From positions 1-64,000 of the forward strand of contig NZ_JALJWH010000002.1 in assembly GCF_024168825.1 (NCBI RefSeq): DNA of 64,000 bases. Reading direction: 5' to 3'. The notes beneath the pieces are model-generated. The model worked only from the letters and a program-made list of their open reading frames with translations, was not told the origin of the DNA and ran no database searches. Source of the DNA: Paenarthrobacter sp. A20. Lineage in GTDB: Bacteria; Actinomycetota; Actinomycetes; Actinomycetales; Micrococcaceae. Shown piece after piece: positions 27,413-36,731 of the stretch (the stretch's first letter is position 1; every line of letters starts with the position of its first letter). A program made the translations under genes and the position numbers.

Positions 27413-28456
27413 TCACAAGCCGAGTTGGTGGTCGATGGTCTCGCGGACAGATTGCAGGGCCGGGGATTCGAACCCTTCGGGAAGCAATGAGATCCTATGA
27501 AGTTTGGTTGCTGAATCTTGGGCGCTCCCGTCATAGTTTCGGTCTATTTCCCGAACCTTGAGAAGCCCGAACCATTCAAGTGTCTTGCGTGCTGCTGAGA
27601 AGGGATCGCGGTGAATCCCGTAGTTTCTCAGTCTCACGTCCGCGGGGATTGCTACTTCGCTCGGGAGGATATCCGGGTCCTCTCCTATTGCTGTGAGGGT
27701 ACCCCGGCGGCATGCTATAGCCAGAAGAAGGACGATTTCGGAGTCTTCCAGCACATGGAGCCACCCTTGGGTAATGAATCCAACCGGCAGGGTGAAGTAG
27801 TCCTCATTTTTTAAGGGGACTATGTAGGGAAGCGGGTCTCCGCCTCGTTGCCATCCCGATTCGTCCAGGAGACTGAACCCCTCGTACCTGCCCTTTTTCC
27901 CGGGCATGCCGGGGAGATGCACCAGTTTCGCTTCCTCAAGAGTGTCCAGAGCAGTAGCCAGTGTTCTGGCCTTCTTATCGCGTATCGCCGAGCTGGACTT
28001 TCCCCGCCCGGTTTGAACCGCTGAGGTGGCCACCAGGTCGCTCCATCCCCATTCCCGCGAGAAAGTTGTCAGTGGTATGTCCAATAGGGCTCTGCGGCCG
28101 GGACGATTTCTGATCTGTGCATAGGCCAGAGCCGTGAGGTACATGCGCAAGGCTGCTCCCTTGCTTGAGAGGATCATCGTGGCCGGAGGCCGAAAAGCGC
28201 GTTTTGGTGCGGTCCGGTCCGACACGTCCTCTCCTGGGATTGGCTTCTCAAGATAGGAAAAATGAGTTCGTACTCGTAGCCCTTCCGTTAGCAAGAGCCC
28301 TGGTGCCCCGAAGCGATCAATCAGAGCATCAGTTGCGTTGTCGGCTGACGTCCCGAACTGGCCATATAGTCGGGTCCGGCGTGCCTGAAATGTACTGCTC
28401 TCCTTGGCGCTGAGGCCGCGGGACCGATCTAAGTCGATCTCTTTCATGCGTACCAT
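27413..28456 (-). CDS. Unknown winged-helix-like protein, possible Rep
   Basis: The 347-residue product is basic at its N-terminus and has helical segments that read like winged-helix units: ALLDIPLTTFSREWGWSDL, and RTLATALDTLEEAKLVHLPG. Later comes FITQGWLHVLEDSEIVLLLA, a pattern I have seen in replication-initiator-like and helicase-loader proteins of actinobacterial plasmids. No other initiator candidate is in the window. The assignment is tentative. Starts at 28456 or 28447 are equally possible, with no clear ribosome-binding site. Confidence 0.5.
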   Translation of the reverse strand: MVRMKEIDLDRSRGLSAKESSTFQARRTRLYGQFGTSADNATDALIDRFGAPGLLLTEGLRVRTHFSYLEKPIPGEDVSDRTAPKRAFRPPATMILSSKGAALRMYLTALAYAQIRNRPGRRALLDIPLTTFSREWGWSDLVATSAVQTGRGKSSSAIRDKKARTLATALDTLEEAKLVHLPGMPGKKGRYEGFSLLDESGWQRGGDPLPYIVPLKNEDYFTLPVGFITQGWLHVLEDSEIVLLLAIACRRGTLTAIGEDPDILPSEVAIPADVRLRNYGIHRDPFSAARKTLEWFGLLKVREIDRNYDGSAQDSATKLHRISLLPEGFESPALQSVRETIDHQLGL

Positions 28457-28636
28457 CGGACTTAGTTGGGCCCTTTCAAGCTGAACGTGTAAACCGGCCA
28501 GGGGACCCTTGAGTCATCTTCAGAATCTGAGTTAACTTTCTGGCGGGTTTACCCGTAGTTCCAGTGTAGTGGAAGTATCCGGCCAGTCCTGTTGAACTTC
28601 TCAGGTACAACACACGCTATTCAGATGAAGGTGAGC

Positions 28637-29452
28637 ATGTCCAAGCAATCTCGGGCCGGGGGGCCGGTCAGCCGTGGAGGCATCTGGACTGATCGGTCCA
28701 GCCTCCTGCTGACTGTCGCACCGACGACGTTGGCCGGTATCGCCACCGCGTTCATGGGGTGGGCACAGCTCGATGGTGGGATGGCCACCATTCTTCGGAC
28801 TGCGGCGATCATTGCAGGGGCCGTGGCCACGGCTTTGCTGCTCATCAAGGCAGTCCGGGAGGACAAAGAGAAAAAGTCCGCTACCGACGCCAGATACGAG
28901 ACCATGAAAGAGCTGAGGAACAAGCTTGGCCCGGCTTTGGATTTGATGGCTGAAATCGCTTCAGTAGATCCGGCAGATTCCAGCCGTGAGGTGCTGCATG
29001 AAAGCTTGAAGACCATTGCCACACATTGCTGCAGCGCGCTGGGCGCCATGATGCCAGCTAGCACCGATGTGCGGGCCATCGTATATGCCGTGAAGGAACC
29101 GAATGAGCTGTACCCCTTGGCCCGCCTGGGACGCAATGACGTCCCTCGCACGTTCTCCTTTGACAAGCCTGACGGCGCTGAGATTCTGACATATCTTTCG
29201 GGAAGCTCACCAGAAGGGGAGCTCTACACCGACACCTCTGCCGAAGCTCCTGAGCACTATAAGGGTGACCAGGCGCGGTACCGAACTTTTATCCGCGCCC
29301 CCATTTGGTCGAGCGGAGCAATTTTCGGCATGGTGGCAGTTGATGCCCCTAGAGCTGGCTCGCTGTCCAAAGGCGACGTCTTCCTTGCCGAGTTAATCGC
29401 AGCTGAACTCGCACCAGCGTTTGCAATAGCGGCTGCGGTCGGACGCAGCTAA
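28637..29452 (+). CDS. Membrane protein with GAF-like domain
   Basis: The product of 271 residues has two membrane spans near its start (LLLTVAPTTLAGIATAFMGW; ILRTAAIIAGAVATALLLI), a charged helical linker, and a GAF-like sensor domain of about 150 residues at the C-terminus with YRTFIRAPIWSSGAIFGMVA. The layout suggests a membrane-bound cytosolic sensor without an output domain. AAGGTGAG upstream makes the ATG at 28637 the best start. It diverges from the possible Rep gene. Confidence 0.65.
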   Translation: MSKQSRAGGPVSRGGIWTDRSSLLLTVAPTTLAGIATAFMGWAQLDGGMATILRTAAIIAGAVATALLLIKAVREDKEKKSATDARYETMKELRNKLGPALDLMAEIASVDPADSSREVLHESLKTIATHCCSALGAMMPASTDVRAIVYAVKEPNELYPLARLGRNDVPRTFSFDKPDGAEILTYLSGSSPEGELYTDTSAEAPEHYKGDQARYRTFIRAPIWSSGAIFGMVAVDAPRAGSLSKGDVFLAELIAAELAPAFAIAAAVGRS

Positions 29453-29466
29453 AAGTCAACCTAACG

Positions 29467-29481
29467 GCCTACACTGTAGGC
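29467..29481. promoter_or_regulatory. Palindrome directly before a small gene
   Basis: GCCTACA-C-TGTAGGC is a perfect 7-bp-arm palindrome ending one base before the ATG at 29482. It contains TACACT, a fair -10 hexamer, so the downstream message could start at the ATG and be leaderless. Confidence 0.35.
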
Positions 29482-29670
29482 ATGAGCAATCAAGTCGAAG
29501 TAACTCCAGGGGGCGTCGGCTTCATCCGGACGACAGCCAAGAAGGCAATCCCGGACGCTCCGCTTGCGCTGAAGACCGCCCGTCGCCGTTCATGGCTTGT
29601 ACCACGAGACCTCACAGCCGGTCGCCATTCCAAAGTCGAACCGGCTCAGGGCACCCGCAAGAAGGCTTAG
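29482..29670 (+). CDS. Small basic protein (62 aa)
   Basis: The product MSNQVEVTPGGVGFIRTTAK is followed by a basic, Arg/Lys-rich tail (about 14 basic residues). No family is recognised. No Shine-Dalgarno is present, but a perfect palindrome with a possible -10 box ends at the start codon, so a leaderless message is possible. It follows the GAF-like gene by 29 bases. Confidence 0.4.
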   Translation: MSNQVEVTPGGVGFIRTTAKKAIPDAPLALKTARRRSWLVPRDLTAGRHSKVEPAQGTRKKA

Positions 29671-30055
29671 CCCGGGCTCTTTGTCGCTGCCACACTTGCC
29701 GTGCAAAAGTTCAGCGACCAGCGGCGGGCTGGCATTACTCGTCGGTGCAACCGCGAGGATACTGAAGGTTCCGCGTGTTTCCTTGCCGTGGCGCGCTGAC
29801 CAGAGCCCCTCGTCAGACAGCGCCGGTAATGGAGATAAGACAAGCGAACGTACGTTCCGTTTCGAATCTGGACGCGTGCCCTGATAGTGGCCTTTAACCG
29901 AACCCTCAAGCTACAGACGCACTAAGCGTAGACTCGGGAGGAAATCGGCCCCTCCCGTCTCAGTGCCTAACATCGTGTGATCCCCGGTTCTGCGCTTGAG
30001 CCGGAAGGCTGCGGTCTCCCCCGCCTTCCGGGGCGGAATCAGATACAGTCGCTCA
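29671..30055. other. Intergenic region with partial inverted repeat
   Basis: No gene is seen. CCGGAAGG at 30001-30008 pairs with CCTTCCGG at 30024-30031 with further partial pairing inside, a hairpin 25 bases before the acetyltransferase start that could be a terminator or a leader structure. Confidence 0.4.
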
Positions 30056-30526
30056 ATGAGCGGCGCCGATAACCTTCAGATCGTCAGCAGAAGGCCCGTA
30101 CGCAAGGGCCAGTACTGGTCCCCGACTTACGAGGGCTCGTCCGATTTCGTGAAGTCATGGTGGCGGGAAAATTACGGGAACGAGCCGCCGGCCGAGGAAC
30201 ACTGGGTGTCGTTTTTGCTCCGCGACCGGGAAGTCGCGCGCTGCAAGTACGTCGTAACAGGTGCTGATACGCACCCGGTTCTCGGCGACCTCCCGCACGG
30301 GCAACTCGACATCCTCGCGTTCGAAGTCGCTGTCCCCATGCGTCGAAAGGGGATTGGCCGCATGGCATTGCAGGCGATCCGACACCAGAACCCGCTGCCG
30401 CGCATGACCGCCCTGAACGATGACGCCGAATCAAGGAAATTCTGGGATGGGATTGGCTGGATCAGGCACGAGTCCCCCCACGCCGTCCTGAGGGGCGGCG
30501 AACGCGTGACCTACTCCGAGCCATGA
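30056..30526 (+). CDS. GNAT-family acetyltransferase-like protein
   Basis: The 156-residue product has the GNAT acyl-CoA-binding pattern: LDILAFEVAVPMRRKGIGRM (Arg-x2-Gly-x-Gly) and then RMTALNDDAESRKFWDGIGW, the beta5-helix5 part. Residues 25-80 form the less conserved N-terminal strands. The ATG at 30056 is chosen because the 20 upstream codons overlap a hairpin and look non-coding. It ends 10 bases from the convergent relaxase stop. Substrate unknown. Confidence 0.65.
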   Translation: MSGADNLQIVSRRPVRKGQYWSPTYEGSSDFVKSWWRENYGNEPPAEEHWVSFLLRDREVARCKYVVTGADTHPVLGDLPHGQLDILAFEVAVPMRRKGIGRMALQAIRHQNPLPRMTALNDDAESRKFWDGIGWIRHESPHAVLRGGERVTYSEP

Positions 30527-30536
30527 TCCGTAACGG

Positions 30537-33500
30537 CTAGAGTTCGCGGCCGTGGTTTTGCTGGTTCTGGCGTGCCTGGGCCGCTGCGCGTTCGGCTTGC
30601 TGTTTGGCGGCTTCCTTCTGTTCGGCCGTTTGCTCGGTTTGCGGCTGTGCTTGCTGCTGCGCCGCGAGCCGTGCAGCGTTCCGCTCGGCCGTGATCTTCT
30701 CCAACCGGCTGCGGAGACGCGGCTTTTCCGCCTGCTCGGGCGTGATGGCAGCCGGCTCCTGGACGTTGGCCTGCCGGTCCGCGTCGGTGGCACGCTGCGC
30801 GGGTGATTCGGGAGCGTGAGTGTCCTTGGTGCGCTCGACCGCACGCAGAGCGTCCAGCGTCCGGTCTTCGTTGGTGGCGCGTTCGGGCAGGGCATGTGAG
30901 CGCTTGGAGACGGTCACTGCCTGGTCGTGGAGTTGCTGGCCGATCTCTTCGTTTCTGAACCGTTCTGGCACGGGTGTGGCCTCCGTTTCGGGAACGTTGT
31001 AGCGGGCGCGGAACATTTCGATGCTTGCCGCGGTGTCGCGCCATTGCTGGGCAGCGTCGGGGCGTATCGGGACGGGTCCGAGTTTCTGTGCCCATTCTGG
31101 TGGTGTGGCCGCCAGCAGGTGGCCGCGTTCGTCAAACCTCGCGGCGAGTACTTCGCGTCGGGCTGCGAGTTCTTCCTTCCAAGGCTGGGGAAGGTACGGG
31201 CTTGCTGCCGCCCGTGACGGGACGAGCCATTCCGGCAGCCTGTCCGGTACCTGCACAGCAGTGACGGGCCGGGGTGTGAGGGTGCGTAGGCGTTCCTCAG
31301 CCCGGGCGCGGGCAGCGATCGTTTCGTGTCCCCATGCGCGTTGGGTGTTGGCGTCAGCGGCGGGGTTCTGCCCGTAGACGCTGCGGCCGCCGCGTTCGGC
31401 GGCTTCAGCCGCGCGCTGGGATTCTTTGAGCTGCTGGTTGCGGATCCGGTGTTCATCCTGGAGCGCGCGCAGCTGCTGGTGGGCTCGGCGGGCCTGTGCC
31501 GGGTCGTTGATAGAAGAGGTTTCCCGTGCGGTGAACCTGGTGGTGAAGATCCGGCGTTCCAGCTCGGCGTCGGTGAGCTTGCCGTGCCGGCGGTTGGTCC
31601 AATGGTCAGCTGGTTTCGGCCCGCGGACTGCAGCTGCTTCACGGGCGGCCCGGGCACCAGCTTCTGCCTCTGCACGGAGCGTGGCCAGCTGCTCGTCGGT
31701 GAGTCCTTGCAGGGGGCGTTCCCCTGCTTGGGCGATCAGCTCTGGGGCCTTGTCCATGATCGTTTCCACCCGCCAGGCGAGCACGGCGGAGAGGTCGTCG
31801 GCGCTCTGGAACTCGCGTTGGCCGGCTGCGGTGCGCAGCAGGCCAGCGGTGTCCCATCCGCCTTGTTCGGCCTTCGCCAGATGGGTGGCTACCGCTCCCC
31901 AGGACTCGGCGTTGATGAACTTCTCAGCGTCCGGTCCAAGGATCTCCCGTGCCATGGCGGCCATGCGCAGTGTGTTGGCTTCCTCGGTGACGTAGCGGTA
32001 CTGATCGGCAAGGGTCAGGGGCGAGTTGATGCGTTCGTACTCGGTGGCCATGGTCTCGTGTGCGGAGGAATCATGGCTGTGGTTCCCGGCGATAGCGGCA
32101 AGAACACTGTCGCGGTCTTGGCCTTCCTCGACGGCGACGAACAGCACGTTCTCATCCCGGCCACGCGTTGCGGCGACGTAGGCGTTCTCACGCGTGGTGG
32201 ACGCATCAAGGATCGGGATACCGGCATCTTTGGTCATGCCCTGGGCGCGGTGGGTGGTCAGGGCGTAGCCAAGGTGGACGTGCTCCGAGACGTACTCTGC
32301 AGGGAGCCGGATGGTCCCACCGTGCTCGAGGTGACTGACCGACAGGGACCCGTCCTCGTGGGCTTGCTCCACGGTCCAAAGGTCGCCGTTCTTTACGACG
32401 TCCCGGCCTCTCTTGACCTTCATCTGGGAATCGTTCAGGCGGGTCACTACGTGGTCCCCGGCCCATGCGTGGGAGCCGTCGCGCAGCTGCACGGACGTTC
32501 CCGTGCCGGTGACTTCGCCGGTCTCGATCCGGTAGGCCTGTGCACGTTCGGAGAGGCGCTGGGAGCTTTCGTTGGTCGGTGTCATCATCACCGCGGCGTC
32601 ACCTTGGTTCAGGCGGCTCTGCCAGAGTCCGAACGCCAACCCTTCGACGGTTTCGATACTTCCGGCCTGGACGCGTCCGTTGTCCTTGTACCAGGCGAAC
32701 GGGTCAGCTTCGTGCTCGGTGGGTGTGCGCAGGAGCAGGGATGCTTCTGCTTCTTCGGGGCTGTGGAACCGGTGAATGGTCTCCAGTTCGGTTGCGCCGA
32801 CTGCGTTGATCAGCAACCGCAGCGCGCCGCCGGCTTGGACGGCGGAGAGCTGCCGGTCGTCCCCGATGAGCCGGACGAGTCCGCCGCCAGCTTCCACTGC
32901 CCTAACGACGTCGGCGAGTTTGCCGGTGCCCTGCATCCCTGCTTCATCGACGATCACGAGGGTGCCGGGTGTGACCTTGAAAGCCTCGTTGGGGCTGAGT
33001 AGGAACTTGTCTGTCGTCGCCGCGGTGATGCCGAGCTGTTCGCCCAGATTCGCCGCCGCCACGGCTGAGGGCGCTAGGCCGATGACCCTGCCGCCGGAGT
33101 GGGTGATCGCTGCCCGGACCAAGCCCATGGAGCTGGATTTTCCGGTACCGGCGGCACCGATGCCGACACTGAGGAGTTTCGATGAGGTGGCGAACTCGCG
33201 TGCCAGTTCAATCTGTCCGGCGTCCAGAGGGTGGGACTTTTCTCCGGTGGCCACGGCGAGGTTGTAGTCGTCGACGGCGGCGTCGAAGTCCTGCATGGAG
33301 GCTGCCGGGATGACGTCCTTCTTACCGGCTCGCAGGAGCAGGTTTTCGTCTTCGAGGATTTTCGTGGAGGTGTACCGGGTGTCGGTGCGGTGGTTGAAGT
33401 CTGCTGTTCCGGCGTTGCGGGTGAGTGCTTCGAACCGGCCGTGAACCTGGTCCGGGGTGATGCGGACGGAGGCGGTGCTGAGGCTGTGGGAGACCACCCG

Positions 33501-34949
33501 TTCAATGGTGCCGGCCGGGACCGGGCCGTGCTCGACGGCGTGCTCGCGTGCCCAGCGGTTGGCCTCTGCCATGATGTTCTGCGCCGTCCAGGTGGAGCGC
33601 TTGTCAGAAACAGCGGCGACGATTTGACGTGCTGTCGCGTCAATATCAATCTCGGCAGTCGCGGGGCGGAGTGTCCGGGAACGGGCACCGGTGATGCGCC
33701 TAAGGTCCTTCTCGGTGAACAGGGCTGCGGCTTCCTGCCGCCATGCTTGGGCTTGTTCGGCGAGGGTCTTGGGCTTCTCTTTGTCGGGCCGGGTGTCCAA
33801 TGTTGCTGCCTGTGCGAGTTTGATCAGGGCGGCTTGGTCGGGGCTGTGGCCGTGCTGTTCTTCGTACGCCTGACGTAGTTCCGTCAGGCTTGAACGGATG
33901 CCCGTGCTGCGCTTGGAGAACAGCGCATTCAGCTCGCGGGGCACGGAGGCGACTTCCATGACGGGCTGCTTGGACCCGTTGACGGTGCGGGCTTCGAACT
34001 CCACGCCGTGCTCTTCCAGGTAGGCCTGGATCCGGGTGTTGTAGTGTTCCGAGACGGCCACGGCGGAGCGGTGGAGGAGTTTGCCGTCGATGGTCTTCCA
34101 GTTCCCCTGAAGGTCCTGGACCTTGTTGGAGACCACAAGGTGGGTGTGCAGGTTCGGATCCCCCAGGCGGGAATCGTGGTGCCGGAACGCCGTCGCCGTC
34201 AGTCCGCCTTTGACGGAGGTTTGGGCGATGCCGTTGGTACCCAACCGGGTAGCCAGGCCGTGGGTTTCCAGATACTCCACGGACTGTTTGAGCGCGGCCT
34301 GGTGGGCTTCTTCGACCAGGCGGCGGGTGTCGGCATCGCCGAGAGCCCACAGCACGGAGATGCTCTTGACGGGCGTGAAGGTCAGGTCGTACCCGGCTAC
34401 AGCGTTCTGCTGGGGACGCAGCTGCGCGGTGATGTACTTGCCCAGTTCTTCCTTGGACGCGGGCGGGCGGCCGTGTCCTTCACGGAACATCACCGCCCCG
34501 GCGGTTGCCCGTATGCGGTGCCGCTCCCCCGCTGTGGGTTTGCGGCCCTGCATGCGTACGAAGTCGCTCTCGCGGACGCTGATGGCCTGTGCAAGGTCGT
34601 TGTCTTTGGGGCCGTAGTCGTAGTAGCGGCGTCCCAGTTTCGCCTCGGCCTTCGCGGCTTTTTCTGCCGCTTTTGCGGGAAGACCCTCGGCCAGTTTCGC
34701 GGCGAGGATGGCTTCGTATTCCGGGTGACGGCCCTGCCCGAAGAGGTTGGCCATTTGGGCTTCGGTGACGGTCCCGGACACTCCCAGCGCTTCGGCTCCG
34801 CGTCCGAGCCACTGACCCGGCGGAAGGCCCTGGAAGGTGTAGTAGTCGCCCAATTGGCGGTCGCCTGCGCGCAGCTCATCACCGCTGGCGGTCTCCTGCG
34901 TGTAGTACAGGTAACCGGTGCCAGCACTGAGAACGTGCAGCGACATCAT
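30537..34949 (-). CDS. MobF relaxase-helicase (TrwC/TraA type)
   Basis: The 1,470-residue protein nicks oriT and unwinds DNA for conjugal transfer. The N-terminal TrwC relaxase domain (about 1-330) has candidate catalytic tyrosines in GYLYY (13-16) and the metal-binding histidines in HHDSRLGDPNLHTH (257-270). A RecD-like helicase follows, with Walker A GAAGTGKSS near 603 and Walker B LVIVDEAGM near 665, and later SF1 motifs including YALTTHRAQGMT. The last 250 residues are charged, Gln/Ala-rich and partly coiled coil. Two ATGs stand in tandem at the start. Probable oriT lies about 135 bases upstream. No type IV secretion genes are in the window. Confidence 0.93.
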   Translation of the reverse strand: MMSLHVLSAGTGYLYYTQETASGDELRAGDRQLGDYYTFQGLPPGQWLGRGAEALGVSGTVTEAQMANLFGQGRHPEYEAILAAKLAEGLPAKAAEKAAKAEAKLGRRYYDYGPKDNDLAQAISVRESDFVRMQGRKPTAGERHRIRATAGAVMFREGHGRPPASKEELGKYITAQLRPQQNAVAGYDLTFTPVKSISVLWALGDADTRRLVEEAHQAALKQSVEYLETHGLATRLGTNGIAQTSVKGGLTATAFRHHDSRLGDPNLHTHLVVSNKVQDLQGNWKTIDGKLLHRSAVAVSEHYNTRIQAYLEEHGVEFEARTVNGSKQPVMEVASVPRELNALFSKRSTGIRSSLTELRQAYEEQHGHSPDQAALIKLAQAATLDTRPDKEKPKTLAEQAQAWRQEAAALFTEKDLRRITGARSRTLRPATAEIDIDATARQIVAAVSDKRSTWTAQNIMAEANRWAREHAVEHGPVPAGTIERVVSHSLSTASVRITPDQVHGRFEALTRNAGTADFNHRTDTRYTSTKILEDENLLLRAGKKDVIPAASMQDFDAAVDDYNLAVATGEKSHPLDAGQIELAREFATSSKLLSVGIGAAGTGKSSSMGLVRAAITHSGGRVIGLAPSAVAAANLGEQLGITAATTDKFLLSPNEAFKVTPGTLVIVDEAGMQGTGKLADVVRAVEAGGGLVRLIGDDRQLSAVQAGGALRLLINAVGATELETIHRFHSPEEAEASLLLRTPTEHEADPFAWYKDNGRVQAGSIETVEGLAFGLWQSRLNQGDAAVMMTPTNESSQRLSERAQAYRIETGEVTGTGTSVQLRDGSHAWAGDHVVTRLNDSQMKVKRGRDVVKNGDLWTVEQAHEDGSLSVSHLEHGGTIRLPAEYVSEHVHLGYALTTHRAQGMTKDAGIPILDASTTRENAYVAATRGRDENVLFVAVEEGQDRDSVLAAIAGNHSHDSSAHETMATEYERINSPLTLADQYRYVTEEANTLRMAAMAREILGPDAEKFINAESWGAVATHLAKAEQGGWDTAGLLRTAAGQREFQSADDLSAVLAWRVETIMDKAPELIAQAGERPLQGLTDEQLATLRAEAEAGARAAREAAAVRGPKPADHWTNRRHGKLTDAELERRIFTTRFTARETSSINDPAQARRAHQQLRALQDEHRIRNQQLKESQRAAEAAERGGRSVYGQNPAADANTQRAWGHETIAARARAEERLRTLTPRPVTAVQVPDRLPEWLVPSRAAASPYLPQPWKEELAARREVLAARFDERGHLLAATPPEWAQKLGPVPIRPDAAQQWRDTAASIEMFRARYNVPETEATPVPERFRNEEIGQQLHDQAVTVSKRSHALPERATNEDRTLDALRAVERTKDTHAPESPAQRATDADRQANVQEPAAITPEQAEKPRLRSRLEKITAERNAARLAAQQQAQPQTEQTAEQKEAAKQQAERAAAQARQNQQNHGREL

Positions 34950-35082
34950 GACCCGACTCTAGCGGAATCGGCCTCATTTATTCGAAATGCAAGAGGTGTG
35001 ACTGAATTTGGCGTTTTGAGCGTGATGCGAGCTAGCGAGTATCGGTTCGAAGAACGTCGGATTGAGTCCATCATTCTGATGC

Positions 35083-35206
35083 GAGTATCCATATGAAAAG
35101 CGGCAGCTTTGATTGTTGATACTCGCTGGCAGGGGTTATACACAGCTAGACATCAAACAGAGGTTCCTTGCCTGCCCAGGCAAGTTGTGTTTAACCCCTG
35201 CCAGCG
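35083..35206. other. Probable oriT, nested inverted repeats
   Basis: Three inverted repeats lie upstream of the relaxase gene. GAGTATC/GATACTC occupies 35083-35089 and 35118-35124. A perfect 15-bp repeat, CGCTGGCAGGGGTTA/TAACCCCTGCCAGCG, occupies 35124-35138 and 35192-35206. Inside it, CTTGCCTG/CAGGCAAG at 35167-35184 has a 2-base loop. The position between relaxase and a divergent helix-turn-helix accessory gene, and the nested symmetry, are what MobF oriTs show. The nic site cannot be assigned by eye. Confidence 0.7.
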
Positions 35207-35351
35207 CCCACAGGTCGGCCGCAACGCCCCTGCCGTCCCCTCGGGATCGAACACGCGTGGGCTTCTAAACCGTTAGGTTTCCGGGTGGACCAGGGGCTTC
35301 TGCAAGAATGGGGACCGGAGACAGGAAACCGACCACACCACAGGGGCCGTG

Positions 35352-35786
35352 ATGGCTGGCAAGACACGCAACACGATGATCGTTCAGGCACGCCGGAAGA
35401 CCGAGGAGCTGGCCGCGAAACGGCGCGAACGCGAAGCGACACTTCAATCGCTGGCTACCGACTACCACGCAGCCACGATGATGGCCGAAGCTGGAGTCGA
35501 AGAAGCCGAACGGCAGGCGGCCGAACTGATCGCCACGGCGAAGAAGAACGCGGCCGCGGCCATTGATGATGCCAAGGAAACTGTCCGGAAGATGCTCGCC
35601 ACCGGCGAGACCCGACAAGGCATAGCCGAACTCCTGGACGTCAGCGTTTCCTACGTCCGCAGCATCGACGTAGCCACATCGAAGAAGGCCAAGGCCGGCA
35701 CCGAAGCTGCGACTGCCGAGACTCAGAATTCAGAAGAGAGTGGGAGCGTCGGGGTCTTGTCCGGACATGAGGGGTCGGATCACTGA
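35352..35786 (+). CDS. Probable relaxosome accessory DNA-binding protein
   Basis: The 144-residue product is highly charged. A long Ala/Glu/Lys-rich coiled-coil helix (about 10-78) leads to GETRQGIAELLDVSVSYVRS, a helix-turn-helix, and an acidic Ser/Glu tail. It diverges from the relaxase across the oriT repeats, the usual place for a protein that binds oriT and recruits relaxase. A GTG overlaps one codon upstream of the ATG used. Its end overlaps the convergent HNH gene by 57 bases. Confidence 0.6.
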   Translation: MAGKTRNTMIVQARRKTEELAAKRREREATLQSLATDYHAATMMAEAGVEEAERQAAELIATAKKNAAAAIDDAKETVRKMLATGETRQGIAELLDVSVSYVRSIDVATSKKAKAGTEAATAETQNSEESGSVGVLSGHEGSDH

Positions 35787-36212
35787 ATCATCCCATCCGT
35801 GCTCTTTGAGCGCATCACGGAGCTGCCGCGACTGAGCGGCGAAGTTCGCGCGGCCGACGCCATGCCAACGCCACGAATGGGCGTTGGCGTGGCGTCTCTT
35901 TTGTGACCGGTCAATCAGGTTCTCCGCTTGCGTCCCAGGGAACAGGTGACTATCCGGCCCGCCCGTCGCGCGGACGCATAGTGGAATATCGCAGGAGTGC
36001 ATGAGCTTGGTGTCGGGATCCAGCTGCTCTCCGGTCAACAGCAAGTGTGCGAAGCGCTGCGGACGGACAGCCTGTTGACCCGTGGGGGTCTTGATCCAGT
36101 AGCGCGCGTAACCGTCGTCACCGACCGCGCCCGTCCAGAGCCAGCAGTCATTTTCCCTCGGTCCCTTGATCACCTTGGACCAAAAGCGTCCGGACTCGTC
36201 GGGTGCGCTCAT
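35730..36212 (-). CDS. HNH endonuclease-like protein
   Basis: This 160-residue protein follows the phage-type HNH pattern: RFWSKVIKGPRENDCWLWTG at the start, MHSCDIPLCVRATGG as the core His-Cys region and HLFPGTQAENLIDRSQKRRH as the C-terminal H-N part. Such enzymes nick or cut DNA. It is the last gene of a minus-strand series running toward oriT and overlaps its upstream neighbour by ATGA. The C-terminal 40 residues are unfamiliar. Confidence 0.65.
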   Translation of the reverse strand: MSAPDESGRFWSKVIKGPRENDCWLWTGAVGDDGYARYWIKTPTGQQAVRPQRFAHLLLTGEQLDPDTKLMHSCDIPLCVRATGGPDSHLFPGTQAENLIDRSQKRRHANAHSWRWHGVGRANFAAQSRQLRDALKEHGWDDSVIRPLMSGQDPDAPTLF

Positions 36213-36724
36213 GGCGTCGTGGCCGGCGGTTCGAGACGACGGCGAGCCTCCCGGTGAGATACGGCATCGATGATTCGGGCCGGACCTTCGTATCGTCCGC
36301 CGATGATGGCTAGGGCGCCGTCGTACTTGCGGTACCTGATGGACTCGGGCCGGTTCTGGGCCAGGAGGTCACGCGTGTCGATGATGATCAGGCTGGTGCT
36401 GTGTCGGCCGTTGAGGTTCGACAAGTCCAGGTTTAGCAGACCGCCGCGTGGCTTATGGCCCACGTAGAGGTAGAGGGCCCGCCGAAACAGCAGCGGCACG
36501 GGAGCAGAGTGTTCGCGGTTGATCCTGACGAATTCCTTCCCTGTCTCCGCATGTGAGGTCCGTTCCAAGTAGCGTGTCTGCACAAAACGATAGGCCGAAT
36601 CTGCTTCCAGCAAAGCGCGCAGCTCCGGGCTCACGCGCCGATAGGACGCGAATCCGATCCAGACTGCAACGAGCAGGCAAACGCATAGGAGAAAGGCAAT
36701 GAGGAATTGTGTGCTGGTATCCAT
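36209..36724 (-). CDS. Unknown single-span membrane protein
   Basis: The 171-residue product starts MDTSTQFLIAFLLC with one N-terminal span, then a cytoplasmic part with LYLYVGHKPRGGLLNLDLSN and TSLIIIDTRDLL. No family is recognised. The ATG at 36724 places the span at the N-terminus; the longer frame adds Pro/Ser-rich sequence that overlaps the neighbour. It is coupled to the HNH gene by ATGA and follows another small membrane gene by 7 bases. Confidence 0.6.
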   Translation of the reverse strand: MDTSTQFLIAFLLCVCLLVAVWIGFASYRRVSPELRALLEADSAYRFVQTRYLERTSHAETGKEFVRINREHSAPVPLLFRRALYLYVGHKPRGGLLNLDLSNLNGRHSTSLIIIDTRDLLAQNRPESIRYRKYDGALAIIGGRYEGPARIIDAVSHREARRRLEPPATTP

Positions 36725-36731
36725 CGCGGAA

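Noticed and set aside
31326..33002. 558-codon plus-strand ORF
   Set aside because: It lies wholly opposite the relaxase helicase domains and shows no domain of its own.
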